Positions 34,599-46,176 of a stretch of DNA of 64,000 nucleotides are shown one piece after another. The stretch is from assembly GCA_907163345.1 (NCBI GenBank), contig CAJQUN010000055.1, positions 4,216,001-4,280,000 of the forward strand, read 5' to 3'. Made by a program: the position numbers and the translations under genes. The stretch comes from Haberlea rhodopensis. Its lineage: Eukaryota; Streptophyta; Magnoliopsida; Lamiales; Gesneriaceae. The notes beneath the pieces are model-generated. The model ran no database searches and was not told where the DNA came from. It saw nothing but the letters and a program-made list of their open reading frames with translations. Every line of letters starts with the position of its first letter. The stretch's first letter is position 1.

Positions 34599-34694
34599 AT
34601 GAGATATGAAGAACATGATATTGATAAACGAGCAGCAATACCAATGAACATACACAATGAGGGTGGTATGGTTGAAAAGCCTCGAGTATGGTAA
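34599..34694 (+). CDS. Tiny reading frame at the gag-start position of element E
   Basis: A 31-codon frame (MRYEEHDIDKRAA, ending KPRVW) follows GATTACAGGATCGT. That corresponds to the place where gag starts in A, B and D after TTACAGC. I do not recognise it. It may be a vestige of gag or chance; no zinc knuckle or capsid motif follows. Confidence 0.25.
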   Translation: MRYEEHDIDKRAAIPMNIHNEGGMVEKPRVW

Positions 34695-34699
34695 CTCGT

Positions 34700-35040
34700 T
34701 TTATTTATATCATTAGCTTGATGATGGTCAAAATGATAATGCCTTTTAAGGTGCGTGATGAATGACATCGCTGATGGTAATTAATGTTGATGATAAGTGG
34801 ACGTTGTTACTAGTAAAGGGATAAATGTGTTTTATTGAGTTGAGTTTTGTGTACATGTTATGTATATGTATGTGCAGTGCTGAGAAATCTGATTTTGTAG
34901 GAAAATAAGGAAATGGGAACCGTGATGTGCTGTCTAAGGACACAGATGGTTGATAGAAGACAGTGGAATATTGTGGTATGATTTCAATTGTTATTGAATA
35001 TGCAATGTGTTACATTAGCGTCCTACTACGGGTATATCAT
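34700..35040 (+). other. Element E interior, no recognisable feature
   Basis: AT-rich sequence with no coding motif, no strong repeat and no similarity that I can see to the chromovirus genes. Confidence 0.5.
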
Positions 35041-35055
35041 CAGCGATGGATCATA

Positions 35056-35830
35056 ATATTTGCCGCTGTCATGTCGAAGCGATGTACATGCCGCTGTCAT
35101 TGTCGAAGCGAGGGGTCCTAAAATTCCACTGTTATAACAAGACCGAAACAGCCACATTATCGATATTTGAGCGACGCGATCGGGAACAAAGTGCTGCGTG
35201 TAATGTGAGCCACCTCTTGGGTCCGAAAGGAACAAAGTGCTACATGCATGTGAGTACCTCTTGAGTCCTTGATCTGTTCCGCTGATTCGGTTGGCGATGG
35301 TTCATGCCGCCAGGTATATTGATAGCGATGTCTCATTCCGCTATATTGATTGGCGATGGTTCATGCCATCGGGTACATGTGTAGCGATGCCTCATTCCGC
35401 TATATTATTGGCGATGGTTCATGCCGCCAGGTATATCGAGCGATAGTTCATGCCGCTATGTTATTGACGATGGTTATTCCGCTAGGTGCGTTTATGACGT
35501 GTCTTTTCCGCTATGTTATTAGCGATGGTTCATGCCACCGGACATGTGTTTAGCAATGGTACGTTTCGCTGATTTCATGGCGACAGTTCTTGCCGCCAAT
35601 TATATATATAGTGATGTCTCATTCCGCTATTCGGTTGATGATGATTCGTGCCCGGATGTGCATAGCAAGGCTCATGCTGCTGGCTGTGTGACGAGGGATC
35701 ATGCCGTCAATTTTGTAGCGATGGATTATGCCGCTAGGTGCACAGCACGGGATTATGCCGTCTGCGAGCGACGGGTGCTGATTGCATATTGCTATTGAGC
35801 GACGGAGACAGGTAGACCGCTACTTTGTTA
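35056..35830. repeat. CGCT/AGCG hairpin array with 59-bp repeats in element E
   Basis: It starts with GCCGCTGTCATGTCGAAGCGA-type units as in the B LTR. It then passes into 59-bp units with GGCGATGGTTCATGCCGCC and TAGCGATGTCTCATTCCGCT. The same 59-bp unit forms the array in G (58247-58870) and a shorter one in F. Towards 35830 the units decay. Confidence 0.82.
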
Positions 35831-38139
35831 GCAAGGATGGAGGTATATTACTGTCCTTTATTATTGTGTTGAGAATATCATTTGTGTATTGATATGAAAT
35901 TATATTTTGTGGAATATTTATGTTGAGAACATGGGCAATTTAAAGGATCAAGTGTGGATCCATTGTGTACAGTAAGTGTTATTACATCTTATTGTTTTAA
36001 GGATGTAATTTTACTCATTGTGATTGTGGATATTATATGTATGCCCGTAGTAGCAGGTGAGATTATGTATGCCAGTGTTGGCGATGAGTATTGATATATT
36101 GCTATTGTGTTAGCAATAAATATTGTTGCACCGCTATTGTGTTAGCGATGAATCTTAATGATATGTTGATTGCAAATAGTAGTGAAGGTTATGATATACA
36201 AACCATATTATTGTTTTCTTGGACACATGAGTTGTAGGCTCAAGAGAATATTGGAATGTTCCACAGGATCGAGGAATTGAGGTAAACCATTGCGTTTGGT
36301 TTGGCATGTGAATATATATTACCATATGTTGATATATTTGATTACATTATATCATTTGAATTATATTGATTTTTGAGAATCAAGTGTATAAAGGAAAGTG
36401 GAGAATGAGATTAAAAAAAATGAAACATATTATTGAGATGTTCATTTTGATATTGTTGCAATAACGAAACAAGGTGAGGTGTAACCATTGTGGTAACAGC
36501 ATTATATCTATGGTAATCATTGAGGAAATAATGATTGGGCAGTAATAATTGTTTTGTGATGATAATTATTGCTATGAAAGCATGTTAATTATTGATTATC
36601 CACATGTTGTATTGAGTCGAATATAACCATGCTGATATGAGATAATGAGTATGTATGGAATGACATGAAGTGTCACGGGATGACGTGAGATCTATGAATG
36701 TCATGTGTGGATATGTGATTATTGGTGAACGTCAAGGTTTGAAGAAGAACTATCGTGAATGTCATGAATAAGTATGAGATTGTGATTTTATTCTCCGATA
36801 TATATTGACGGTAATGGTAAACAATCATGTGATGATTAATGGCGAGTTAGACATGATGTGATAGACAATATAATAAAGTCATAATGAGAATACATGGGAT
36901 ATATGAACATTCACTTTAAATGATTGATCATTTTGATATTTTGTTAGAAACTGGAAGGCATATAAGTGATGATATATGCATGTGGTAATTACAAATGAAT
37001 ATGCTTATAATTACTTAGCATCAGATATTAGTTAGATGATGATAAGCGATGAGAATGATGTATAAGATTTCATGAACATTTACTACACTATGATGTGTTA
37101 TCTATTCATGAAATAATGCAATAACTTGTTGTTGAGTTAATAATTGGAAAGGGAGTATGCTGATGAGATATGAAATTGCTCTTGTATTGAAAGTAACCAC
37201 ACAAATATGCAATAGTATGTTGTAACGTGATGTGTATGGAACGGTGTGAACCTTTTGACGTAGGGATATTCATGTTAATGAATGTGATGTTATGAATATA
37301 TTCAATGCATAAATGACAAGGTGCGTGATTATGCTATGAATATATGAGAAATACTAATGAGTTTCTTTTTAGTAATTGTTCCATACCAGATGACAGCTGG
37401 GTGATGAGATATTGAGATGTCGATGTTTAAGGGAAGAGTACCGATTTCCCTACGGGACAATGTGGTGTGCGATATGATGATGTTGGAGTACATTTCATAC
37501 TCTGCAGCTATACAGGAGGAGTTCATGAAGCGTAATTGATGTTACACATGACAGCGAAAGATATTAAGGAAGTTAAATCAAGACATGATCGGTGATAAAT
37601 CGAGCGTGATTGCGGTTGAGGTACATGATTTCGTTCGAAATCTTATGAGACGATGTTAGTATCACCTTGACTCTGTTTAATGTTTAAGAACCGTTGCGTA
37701 CATGATGTAGGATTCTTATAGATGTCACCTATTTGTGTAGCATAATTTATGATTACATCATGTATACAGATTACAGACTAAGAAAACACAGAATGGCTTT
37801 TTGATAATTTTTAGCATGTGGATACTAGTCTTAGTTGATGAATCAAACTTGCATACTAGTAAACGGTAATTGCGCATACAATAGTGAATGTTACTGGATA
37901 CTAAAATATGATGATGCTAATCTGGATTCACATGAATAAGGGTACTCATACATGTTAGCTCATTAAACGCCGATGTTGGGATTTGGTAAAGTGATATGAC
38001 TTGCATTCTTGAGATCGTTGGTGTGATATGCCACCTTACGAATCATGATGATTCGAATGATGATCTCGTTCTACAGATTTGTTATAGCACTAGAATTGTA
38101 CGTAAATTTTACTGTTGGCTTTTGTAAGCATGTATCTCA
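35831..38139 (+). other. Element E interior, AT-rich with no recognisable genes
   Basis: About 2.3 kb of AT-rich sequence. A few isolated CCGCTATTGTGTTAGCGATG hairpins remain near 36060-36150. I see no protease, RT or integrase motif in any frame. Confidence 0.6.
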
Positions 38140-38175
38140 ATTTCGAGGCCGAAATTTTTTTTAGTGGGGGAGAAT
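38140..38175 (+). other. Element E pre-PPT hairpin and polypurine tract
   Basis: ATTTCG-AGGC-CGAAAT, then a T-run, then AGTGGGGGAGAAT next to the 3' LTR. The stem matches the coding elements exactly while the loop differs. Confidence 0.83.
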
Positions 38176-40551
38176 TGTGATGCTCGAAATAATTATATCT
38201 ATTTATTATTGATTGTGGAATAATATGATATATTCGTGGGCTTAAATATGTGGATTTATAAACTGGGTGTGAGGTTGGAGTAAACTTTGTGTGGATATCT
38301 ATGGAATTAATTTTGGATTTGTAAAATCAGGTTTTGGAATTTAACCAAGTGATTTTGGGTTGAAATTATTGTGTAAATTGAATTAAAGAGAAGTACTTGC
38401 AAATAATAAAATTTTATTATTTCATTTAAAATAAAAAAATAAAGATAGTGGATAGATATTTTTTGTGGAATAAATTAATTAGATGATGCTTTCATCTCTT
38501 TTTCTCATTCCTAGAACCCGATAAAAAGAAAAAAAGAAGAAGAGTGAAACCCTCCCCCATCCCCTTTCATCTTTTCGATCATCCATGGCGTGAGGAAGCA
38601 GGGTGATTTTCCTGAAATTTCGGTAACACTTTCACGAAGGTTTGTAGGTGTAACAATACATTGTTTCTTGGTTATTCTTTACCTTGAATTATATAGTGTG
38701 GGTTCGATTTTTTTCCACAGTTTGAGGATTGTGGTTGCCAAATTTTATTGTATTGTTGTGCAGAAATTACTTATTACTTAGCCAAGTTTTTACATGGATT
38801 GGGTTGTGTTTGTTGCTGGATTGATCGATAGTTTGGTGGTGATTTAAAGCCCCAAATTTGTTACTTTCCCTCCTGCAGTAGAAATGAATTGTGAATGCAT
38901 CCTGGACATTTTTTTTTCACGTTTGGATTATGTATTGCATCAATACTCTGAGTTAATTTCCCTTCTGTTTTATACGTTGGGTTCAGAGATGAATGTTGTT
39001 CCAGCCATGTATGTTTAACGTACAGCTACTTTGACTTCTCCCTTCTTGTTTCGAAAATTCCAGCAATGTTCTGCACTCTTGTTATTGTAAATTGTTGACT
39101 CGAATTATTAGTGTCTTCATGATGTGTTATTTCAGTTGAGTCTTGCCAGTTGAATGAGCATTGGATAATGATGGTATAAACTGCTTTGCTGTGATTCCTT
39201 GTTGTCAATAATGTTTTATAAGTTTATTAATGTCTTTTGTAAGTCTTACCATGTGTCTTGCTTCATGAAGTGACCATATTTCATTTCTGCCACAGCTAAA
39301 GTATATAGTAGAATTGTGAACTTAATTTTTTGAAATTGAAATGGGTGATAGTAGAGAGAATGATGGCATTATGATGGATTCAGTCGAAATATTCTGATTT
39401 TGAGTTTAGGTATATACATCATTTGAATTGTTGGCTGTTGATATTAAATTGTTGAAATAATGTAGATGCTTCACAAGTTTTCGCGCAGATGAGAGTAACT
39501 TGACTTGCAATATTAATTATAAGGTACGTGGTGACGTACGAGCATGTATACCTAATACTCATATATTCATGAATACATGTATTGGTGAATGTGATGTTTA
39601 AGATTAAGTAATTGAGTACGAGAATTGAGTTTAATCCACGTGGAATGGTGGATACGTAGATGTACGTGATCCGGGTAATCGAGTCGAACATTGATGCATT
39701 GTGCATGATTGATATGAGGAAATTATTGAGAACTGGGGTGATGGTTAGGCATAATTGTTTTGAATATGTGTTCGGTTATTATTGATCAAAAATGATGTAT
39801 TATGAGAATATCGATTTATCTTGGTGATGAGTTTCATATTTCAATTAACGATATTGAACTTGGTGATTGTGAAAATGTGAATTATGAAACAGGATCAGTT
39901 CAAGAAAGCTTATAATTGGTTCAGACTTATTCAGGGAGTGCACTTTATAATTTCCAGTAGTTTTATTTCGTTGAACTATGACTTAGTATATTGATATGAT
40001 TGCGATGATTATGTCGGTTTATGCTCACCGGTGTGGACTGTTTCTGTTGGAACATGTAAAGCTGGTATGACGTCGATGCTCAGGGGATGATGGTGATCTC
40101 GGAAATGTGGTACAAGTATTGGTTGATGACGCATCTTATTTATGCATTTAGAATGGTATTCATTTATTTATTGCTCGTATGTGAGCATCTGGATGCATGT
40201 ATATGGACTGTAAAAGGGTGTTGAAGCCCACTTTTGGTTTCTTTTAAGTATTGTGTTTTTCCCTGGCTGGGAGTTATTTTGTGATATGTTTCATTTTCAG
40301 ATAGCTCAATTTATAGGGAGACTCTGCCCAAATTTTTATAAAAATTCACAATGTAAAAGTGCTGTAATAGTGATGATAATGGGTGAACCTTGAGTCTTAT
40401 TGCTGGTAGAAGTGATCATTCCATGTTGAGTATTATTTATGTCATGGAAAATATGTGAAACATGTAATGATTCTTTTAAAGAATGAAATTTTTTATACTC
40501 ATACGACGTCATAAATGCACTAATGACGAGTTAAGGGGTTGGTGCCTTACA
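38176..40551 (+). repeat. Element E 3' LTR
   Basis: Matches the 5' LTR over its length with scattered substitutions and small deletions (for example AATTCAGGTAGTAAGTTC is replaced near 40070). GTACGT hairpin at 39521-39544. It is followed by GATGC. Confidence 0.92.
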
Positions 40552-40556
40552 GATGC

Positions 40557-40735
40557 CATGAGGAGTATGTCATTGTTGGGCATGTTGTATATTCATGTTG
40601 TTGAGGCATATAGTTGATGCCATGAGGAGTATGCCATTGTTGGCCATGTTGTATATTCATATTGTTGAGACATATATTTGATGCCATGAGGAGTGTCATT
40701 GTTGGGCATACGATATGAATGTTATAACGTGTGAG
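40557..40735 (+). repeat. 63-bp minisatellite (right part)
   Basis: About three units with GCCATGAGGAGTATGTCATTG and GTTGTATATTCATGTTG, continuing the array at 31925. Units degrade toward 40735. Confidence 0.8.
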
Positions 40736-41652
40736 GACAGTAATATGATATGGGCTGCTAATATGGGACGTGAAGGCTGAGCCACTGACATATTAACCTG
40801 AGAGGCATATCATATCGGTCCCGTTAAAACATGATGTTGAATGAGATATGTCATGACATATTTGGCCAATTGTATCATGTTGTATATTGTGTTTGGGATA
40901 TGTACAGGGTGTATGTACAGGAACAACCAGAGATGAGTATTTCCAATACATGAAATACAGGAAGTTGTTTATACATATTTATGCATTACATTGATGTTGG
41001 ATTGTGAACATCATTTATATACTCATGTTGTGCGTGGTTGTTCTATATATAGTGACTCATAGCTGAGAAGGCCGGGATTGTGAGTCTACCTTCTCCTGCT
41101 AGGAGTTAAACTGATCGAGAATAAATGAATTGTGATGTGTAAATGCTATACAAGATGTGATGTATATGAACAATGTAAACGAGAAAGTCATAGTGAAAAA
41201 TCTTGATCAGTAGTCATAGTATCTTAATCCTGAAAAGTAAAAAATGTGATTTACTTAATTGAATGTATAAATGAGGATTAAGAATGACGAGGCCCCACAA
41301 GAGTATCACAATCATTTTGGGCTAGGCGATCGTAGCTAGAATGATTTTGATTAATTAAAGTGTTCTATTTGGGGATTGTAATAATTTATTCAGGATTGTG
41401 AAATTGTCAATCTCTGAGGTCGGTGAACTAGTTAGACGTTTTATCCGTTGGTGGATTTTTTTTTTATTAGTGTTGAATATTGGTGAGGTTGGTTTATAAC
41501 ATTTATATGATCTTTTATTTTTTTGGATAATCCAATTTACGGTGAAGCTCTGCCCAAATTTTTATAGAATCCATATCATTATTTTATAGTCATATTACAA
41601 ATACATTGTTAATTCCGTAAGCGAGATATACCGTAAGCGGGGTCTTATAGCC
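40736..41652 (+). repeat. LTR relic J (host of element E)
   Basis: It carries decayed LTR modules in the same order as the A LTR end: ATGTCATGACATAT, CAGGAACAACCAGAG, AATACAGGAAGT and GCTCATGTTG-like blocks. Further on comes CTCTGCCCAAATTTTTATAGAA as in E, G and H, and finally GGGGTCTTATA, a decayed LTR terminus. Two LTR ends may be merged here. Confidence 0.55.
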
Positions 41653-42240
41653 TGCCGCCTCCATGATGGCCGATGGTTTATGGTTCTACGATGACGGGTT
41701 TCTGGGTACCGATTTAAACCTCTTTTAATCTATTTTCATTTTTCCGTGCTCCGTATTTCTGGAATTCAAATGCGATTAAATATCAATGGGAAACAATCTA
41801 ATAAAAATTAATTATCAAATACATGAAACAAAGTGCAATCTGGATCGGATACCACTGTTGGGTTTCGTCCCCAATCTTTAACAAATAAATTCGGGGATAA
41901 TCGATTGCGCTAAATTCATATATAACATGCAATTATCAAATATGAATGCACGAAAAGATTTTACCGATATACATCGAAATCAATTTGTATGTTGTGGTCC
42001 CTCGAGCCCAATCAATTTGATCAGATCTACAAGCCCAACAGCAGTGCTAGTTTGAGGTCATCGAGAGTATATGATTGTCTATTCATTGGTGTGTTTAAAA
42101 CAGTGATACGAGTTTTATATTTATTGTTGGTGAATGACTCACTAATGGGCTTTGGGTGCATAAAGCTCAATAGGCCAACTACCGGTTTCCAGGTCACATA
42201 TGCTGACAAGGAGTTCATATCCAAAGAACTAATCTAAACT
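41653..42240 (-). mobile_element. Ty1/copia-type relic: LTR end, primer site and leader
   Basis: On the minus strand an LTR ending GAAACCCAACA (41856) is followed by GTGGTATCCGATCC, a decayed tRNA-iMet primer site, and then an untranslated leader to an ATGGAGGCGGCAGG at about 41660. The LTR body probably extends to about 42240. A plus-strand open frame at 41989-42237 crosses it; I do not recognise its product and think it is chance. Confidence 0.5.
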
Positions 42241-42646
42241 TATAGCGAGTGGCAGCAGGTAATTGCCAAATTTGCAGTCCATTCTCTGCCAGCCACTAAT
42301 TCCTGCCAATGCAAAAGAGAACACCTTTCAAAGTTTAAGAAATGAATAAGAAACCAAAAATTTTAAAAAATATATCTACAAAAGGCAAGGAGATTAAGCA
42401 GAACTCACAACAAGAAGCAAAATATTAGATTAAAACTACCTGTGAGATTTTAAAGAACACACCTTAAAAGCATATAAAACAGAATGAAACATAAAGGGAA
42501 GTTTTGAAAATAAATTGAAAGAAAAAGCATCACGCAATGGTAATCGTGAAAGATGAGTACCCATCATGTCTCCACTAACTCCGACTGGGGCCGAGAACTT
42601 TTCTTGCCTCAAATGCCTGGAACAAGCACATTCACCTGCATTTAAC
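42241..42646. other. 3' flank of the PPR gene
   Basis: This lies downstream of the PPR stop codon on the minus strand. It is AT-rich with purine-rich stretches. I see no clear polyadenylation hexamer, no repeat and no second gene. Part of it is likely the 3' UTR. Confidence 0.4.
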
Positions 42647-44827
42647 TCAGTAATCTTTTGGAAACAAATTAAGCTTCCCGCGATTTTCCTTCAGCTTCGA
42701 GACCGATCTCAAGTATTCGAGGCAGCTTGAAGGTTGTTCTATACCCTTCTCTAACAATTCGTAGTACAGGTTGAATGCTTCTGATAGCCTGTGGCATTTA
42801 CAAAGACCAGTTAAAACAGTATTGCATAAAGCTAAATCGACACTCTGGTCATTTTTCAGGCTAAACATGAGCAATTCACATGCGTCCATGAACTTTCTAT
42901 CCTCGCAAAGGGACACAATCAATTCTTCTATATGTACTGTGTAACCATTTTTATATAGACTTCTCACAAGCTGAAACGCCTTTCTCTGCGAATCACTGCT
43001 GAAGATCATTTTTATTGCATCTGTTGAGAGATTGAAGTTTGGTCTAATCTGATTGTCTAACATCAGTGTAATCAAGCAAGCCGATTCATGAGCCAAACCC
43101 TTTTTGACAAGTTCTATAAGAACACGGTGGAATGTGGATGCTCTTGGAAGATGGGGACTTTTTGACATCTTTTCCAAGGTGTCCTGAGCAAGATGTGGTT
43201 CCCCCTTACGGAGAAGACCTTCTATAAGGCATTCATAAATCTCGGCATCAGGGGCCAAGCTTCTCCTCAGCATCAAGACTAAGAGTTTATGCCCATGTTC
43301 AAATGTCCCTTCGTTACAATGCCCCAAAATCAAAGTTTTATAAGCCGGAGAATCTTGTATCCCTCGTTTCATTAGCTGCCTGAACACTCTCTCAGCTTTC
43401 TTAGTCTTTCCACTTGCACATAAATTACTAAAAATGGGATTGTATGCTGCAGTAAGAGGTATGCAACCATCTTCAAGTAACAAAATTTCCTTCTCAAATA
43501 ACATATCAAGCAATTCCTCCGCCATTTCAAAATTTCCCTTTCGACACAGAGCCCTAATTAGTATACTATACGTGGCTGAATCATGTTTAACATTCAGCTC
43601 GGTCATCTTCTCAAAAACTCTCAACGCCTCGTCCAAATTCCCCCCATTGCAATGAGCATTCATCACCGTGTTAAAAGTACATGTATCAGGAAACAATCCT
43701 TCATCCCCTCCATCACATTTCCCTAAAATCTCTTTCACCATATCGAAGTTTTGAGATTCACAAAGCCCTTGTATAATCGTATTATAAGTGATTCCATTCA
43801 GCTTGATACCACAGTCAACCATTTTCCTAAACACATACACAGCCTCGTCAATTTCTCCTTTTTTACAATACCCTCGAATCAAAGTAGTGTAACTAATAAC
43901 ATTTGGCCGCAAATTCTCACCTCTCTTCTGCATACCATCAACCACATTATGCGCCACGTTCACCTTTCCGGATCTACACAACCCATTAACAAGCGTATTG
44001 TAAGTCAACAAATCTGGTGCACAATCAAACTTCTCTATCTCCTTAAAGATCCTAAACGCTTCATCAATCAACGAGTTTAAACAAAAGCCTCTTATCAAGA
44101 TATTAAAGGTATACAAATCCGGATTCACTCCATATGTGCTAAGCATTTCATTATACAGCTCCAAAACCATTCCCACCCTTCCTCTTTTGAGCAAAATAAA
44201 AAACAGACTATTAAAAGTGACAACTGAAGGAGAAATTCCCATTGATTTCATTAACATAAACACCTTCAAAGATTCCCGAAAAAGCCCCGCATCACCGTAG
44301 CTACGAATCAAGCTATTGAAAAACTTGTCATTTAGCTGTACGACATAGTTGGATTTCTTGGGTATAGAGATGAGGAAGTTCCGGGCCGTATTGAGGTTAC
44401 GGGCCCGGCCAAGAATTTCGAGCATGATGAAGAACGAGTGATGGGTGTGTGTAAAGCCAGAATCTTGCGCCCAATTGAAGAAACGAAGGGCTTTCGAAGG
44501 GGTTTTGATAAGGCGGAGGGTTTGCAGAACGGTTGTTTGGGAGAGGGGGACGGCGGTGCGGAGGAAGGACTCGAGTCGGGCAGACCAACAGGCGGCGGCG
44601 TTGATGCACCCGGCCATGGTTCGGGCTTTCTTTGATTTCCTATTGGCGAATTCAGCAGAGTCCGCGGCGGAGGCGGTAATTGGAGGTGGTTTGCGGAATA
44701 CTTGGGTGAGACGTGGAGGGAAGAGTGAGGTGGAGTAATGGAGGTTGAATTGGAAGAGTTTTCTTCTGAAGTTCATCGAGAATTTGGTGGTGGCGGGAGG
44801 AGGAAGGGCAGGCGCAGCCAGTGGCAA
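42647..44827 (-). CDS. P-class pentatricopeptide repeat (PPR) protein, organelle-targeted
   Basis: This is the only host gene I can support: 726 residues, intact and intronless as usual for plant PPR genes. The N-terminus (1-70) is rich in Ser, Thr, Arg and Pro and poor in acidic residues, like a chloroplast or mitochondrial transit peptide. From about 165 to 705 there are roughly 13-14 tandem 35-residue PPR motifs, such as VVTFNSLFFILLKRGRVGM, LYTFNILIRGFCLNSLIDEA and LLTYNTLVNGLCRSGKV. There is no E, DYW or SMR domain at the C-terminus, so it is P-class. P-class proteins bind organellar RNA for stabilisation, processing or translation. Its general form recalls the Arabidopsis At1g02060 type, but I have not tested that. 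A second in-frame Met at residue 18 could be an alternative start. Confidence 0.93.
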   Translation of the reverse strand: MPLAAPALPPPATTKFSMNFRRKLFQFNLHYSTSLFPPRLTQVFRKPPPITASAADSAEFANRKSKKARTMAGCINAAACWSARLESFLRTAVPLSQTTVLQTLRLIKTPSKALRFFNWAQDSGFTHTHHSFFIMLEILGRARNLNTARNFLISIPKKSNYVVQLNDKFFNSLIRSYGDAGLFRESLKVFMLMKSMGISPSVVTFNSLFFILLKRGRVGMVLELYNEMLSTYGVNPDLYTFNILIRGFCLNSLIDEAFRIFKEIEKFDCAPDLLTYNTLVNGLCRSGKVNVAHNVVDGMQKRGENLRPNVISYTTLIRGYCKKGEIDEAVYVFRKMVDCGIKLNGITYNTIIQGLCESQNFDMVKEILGKCDGGDEGLFPDTCTFNTVMNAHCNGGNLDEALRVFEKMTELNVKHDSATYSILIRALCRKGNFEMAEELLDMLFEKEILLLEDGCIPLTAAYNPIFSNLCASGKTKKAERVFRQLMKRGIQDSPAYKTLILGHCNEGTFEHGHKLLVLMLRRSLAPDAEIYECLIEGLLRKGEPHLAQDTLEKMSKSPHLPRASTFHRVLIELVKKGLAHESACLITLMLDNQIRPNFNLSTDAIKMIFSSDSQRKAFQLVRSLYKNGYTVHIEELIVSLCEDRKFMDACELLMFSLKNDQSVDLALCNTVLTGLCKCHRLSEAFNLYYELLEKGIEQPSSCLEYLRSVSKLKENRGKLNLFPKDY

Positions 44828-45106
44828 ACGGGGCCGGCTAGTCGTTTATGAAAGCAAGCGATATTCCATGGCCAGTGCAGAGTTGCTATTGATTCATTTA
44901 TTTAATTTATTTTTTTGCGAGGTAAATATTTTTTGTTTATTGTGGTAGTGTAGTTATCAAATGAGTTAGGGCCAGAGGCTCCTATTGATCCATTTCTTGC
45001 GAAACATTTTTTAGTGTTTTATTTTAAATTTTCAAAGTGAAAAATAGTACTCTTTTTTCAGGAAATCCTTTGGTGTATCCGAAACACCAAAGACCAACAC
45101 ACATAT
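44828..45106. promoter_or_regulatory. Upstream region of the PPR gene
   Basis: About 280 bp lie between the PPR start codon and the first transposon relic. It is GC-rich near the gene and AT-rich beyond 44880. I cannot point to a definite TATA box or transcription start. The promoter must lie mostly in this short stretch or use transposon sequence. Confidence 0.4.
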
Positions 45107-45259
45107 ACAGTTGGAATATGTTCTAAAGACCATTCATTAGATGTTTGATTTTGACATTCAGTATTATGATATTTCATTTATAACAATTCATTATTATATC
45201 TTATTTCATTGTCTGTGAATTATGAATATATATCATTGTCCGTGAATTATGAATATATA
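45107..45259 (+). repeat. Copia-like LTR start relic with a 27-bp duplication
   Basis: GTTGGAATATGTTCTAAAGACC, AATTCATTATTATAT and TTGTCCGTGAATTATG resemble the start of the copia-like LTR at 53356 (GTTGGGATATGCCCTAAGAC, AATTCATTATTATAT). The unit TCATTGTCYGTGAATTATGA is present twice in tandem (45207-45259). Element F is inserted right after it. Confidence 0.6.
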
Positions 45260-45587
45260 TGTGATGCCCGGGAATTAATGGTGTTAATCCCGGAGTGGTA
45301 ATGATCCTTAAAGGATTTTAATTGTGGCAATTATGAATTAATTGCGGTTTTGGGACTCTCGAGGATTTTAAATCCGGTTTTTGGAGTCGTTGGATCCAAG
45401 GGATAAGATTGCATTCTCATCGTTGTGATAAACTTGGAATTTGGTTTTTGGTGGGATCTGGGGTCCGGAGTACTTTGTACTGGGGTTGGTAATGGAATTG
45501 AGTTGGAGAGATGATTTTTGATAACATATGATTTTTAATGAATCATGATGTAGTTGTGGGAGTATTGGTATTTTGGAGCCTTGGTGC

Positions 45588-45595
45588 TATATATA
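45588..45595 (+). promoter_or_regulatory. Candidate TATA box, element F LTR
   Basis: TATATATA about 330 bp into the LTR, in the same relative position as TATAAATA in G and TATAAAT in H. It is followed by a C-rich transcribed-type region. Confidence 0.55.
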
Positions 45596-46008
45596 CCAAA
45601 TGGACTCGGTATTCCGTCATTATACGGAATCTATCCCCCTCTCCTCTCCCTCACGCCTCTGTCTCACCCCAACCCCTTCCCTCTTCTTCTCTTGGAAGCA
45701 AATCGATGGGGACTCGTCTTGGGAGCCTGATTTCTTGAAGAAAAGTTGGTAATCTTCTTCTCCTCACATTTAGCTTCGATTTGATTATGGTTTTGTGCTT
45801 GTTGGTCAAGTATTGGCTTAGATCTGAGTTTTGAGGGTTTTGGTTAAAAATCTAAAATGTTGTTTTTAGAGTTTTTATTGAGTTTATTTGGTGTATTGGA
45901 GGTGTTGAGGAAGTTAGGGGTGTTGGTTTCGAGTTTGGGTGTGAAAAACACCATGGAAGCTCGAGTTTTTCGGAAAATCGCAGGTCGGGATAGAACGCCG
46001 AGGAGGGC

Positions 46009-46176
46009 CGATCGACCGCGACGAGCAACTGTAAAATTGGTGGCGATGAACAGTGCATGCGATCGATCGCGAGTTCTAGGTGATCGATCGCGAGGATTGG
46101 CGATCGATCGCGAAGAGGCGCTGTTTGGCTACTGGTTGCGGGCGATCGATCTCGATGAAATCGGCGATCGATCGCC
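46009..46176. repeat. CGATCGATCG palindrome cluster, F LTR
   Basis: Three perfect decamers and four single-base variants (CGATCGACCG, TGATCGATCG, CGATCGATCT and others). The closely related LTR of G lacks the cluster. Confidence 0.85.

Larger units (their letters stand above)
32012..40551 (+). mobile_element. Element E: complete non-coding LTR retrotransposon
   Basis: Two LTRs (2394 and 2376 bp) flank about 3.77 kb without any recognisable gag or pol. The 5-bp target duplication GATGC is exact (32007-32011 and 40552-40556). A tRNA-iMet primer site, a pre-PPT hairpin and a polypurine tract are all present. Large elements with the signals but not the genes are called LARD-type; this one probably relied on a chromovirus in trans. 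The LTRs show clearly more differences than those of B, D or G, including indels, so it is older. Confidence 0.93.

Noticed and set aside
41989..42237. An 82-codon plus-strand frame ending in FQVTYADKEFISKELI.
   Set aside because: It crosses a probable copia LTR. I recognise no domain and have no supporting context.
44397..44948. Plus-strand open frames over and beside the PPR gene.
   Set aside because: They are shadows of the PPR coding sequence and of its GC-rich 5' end.
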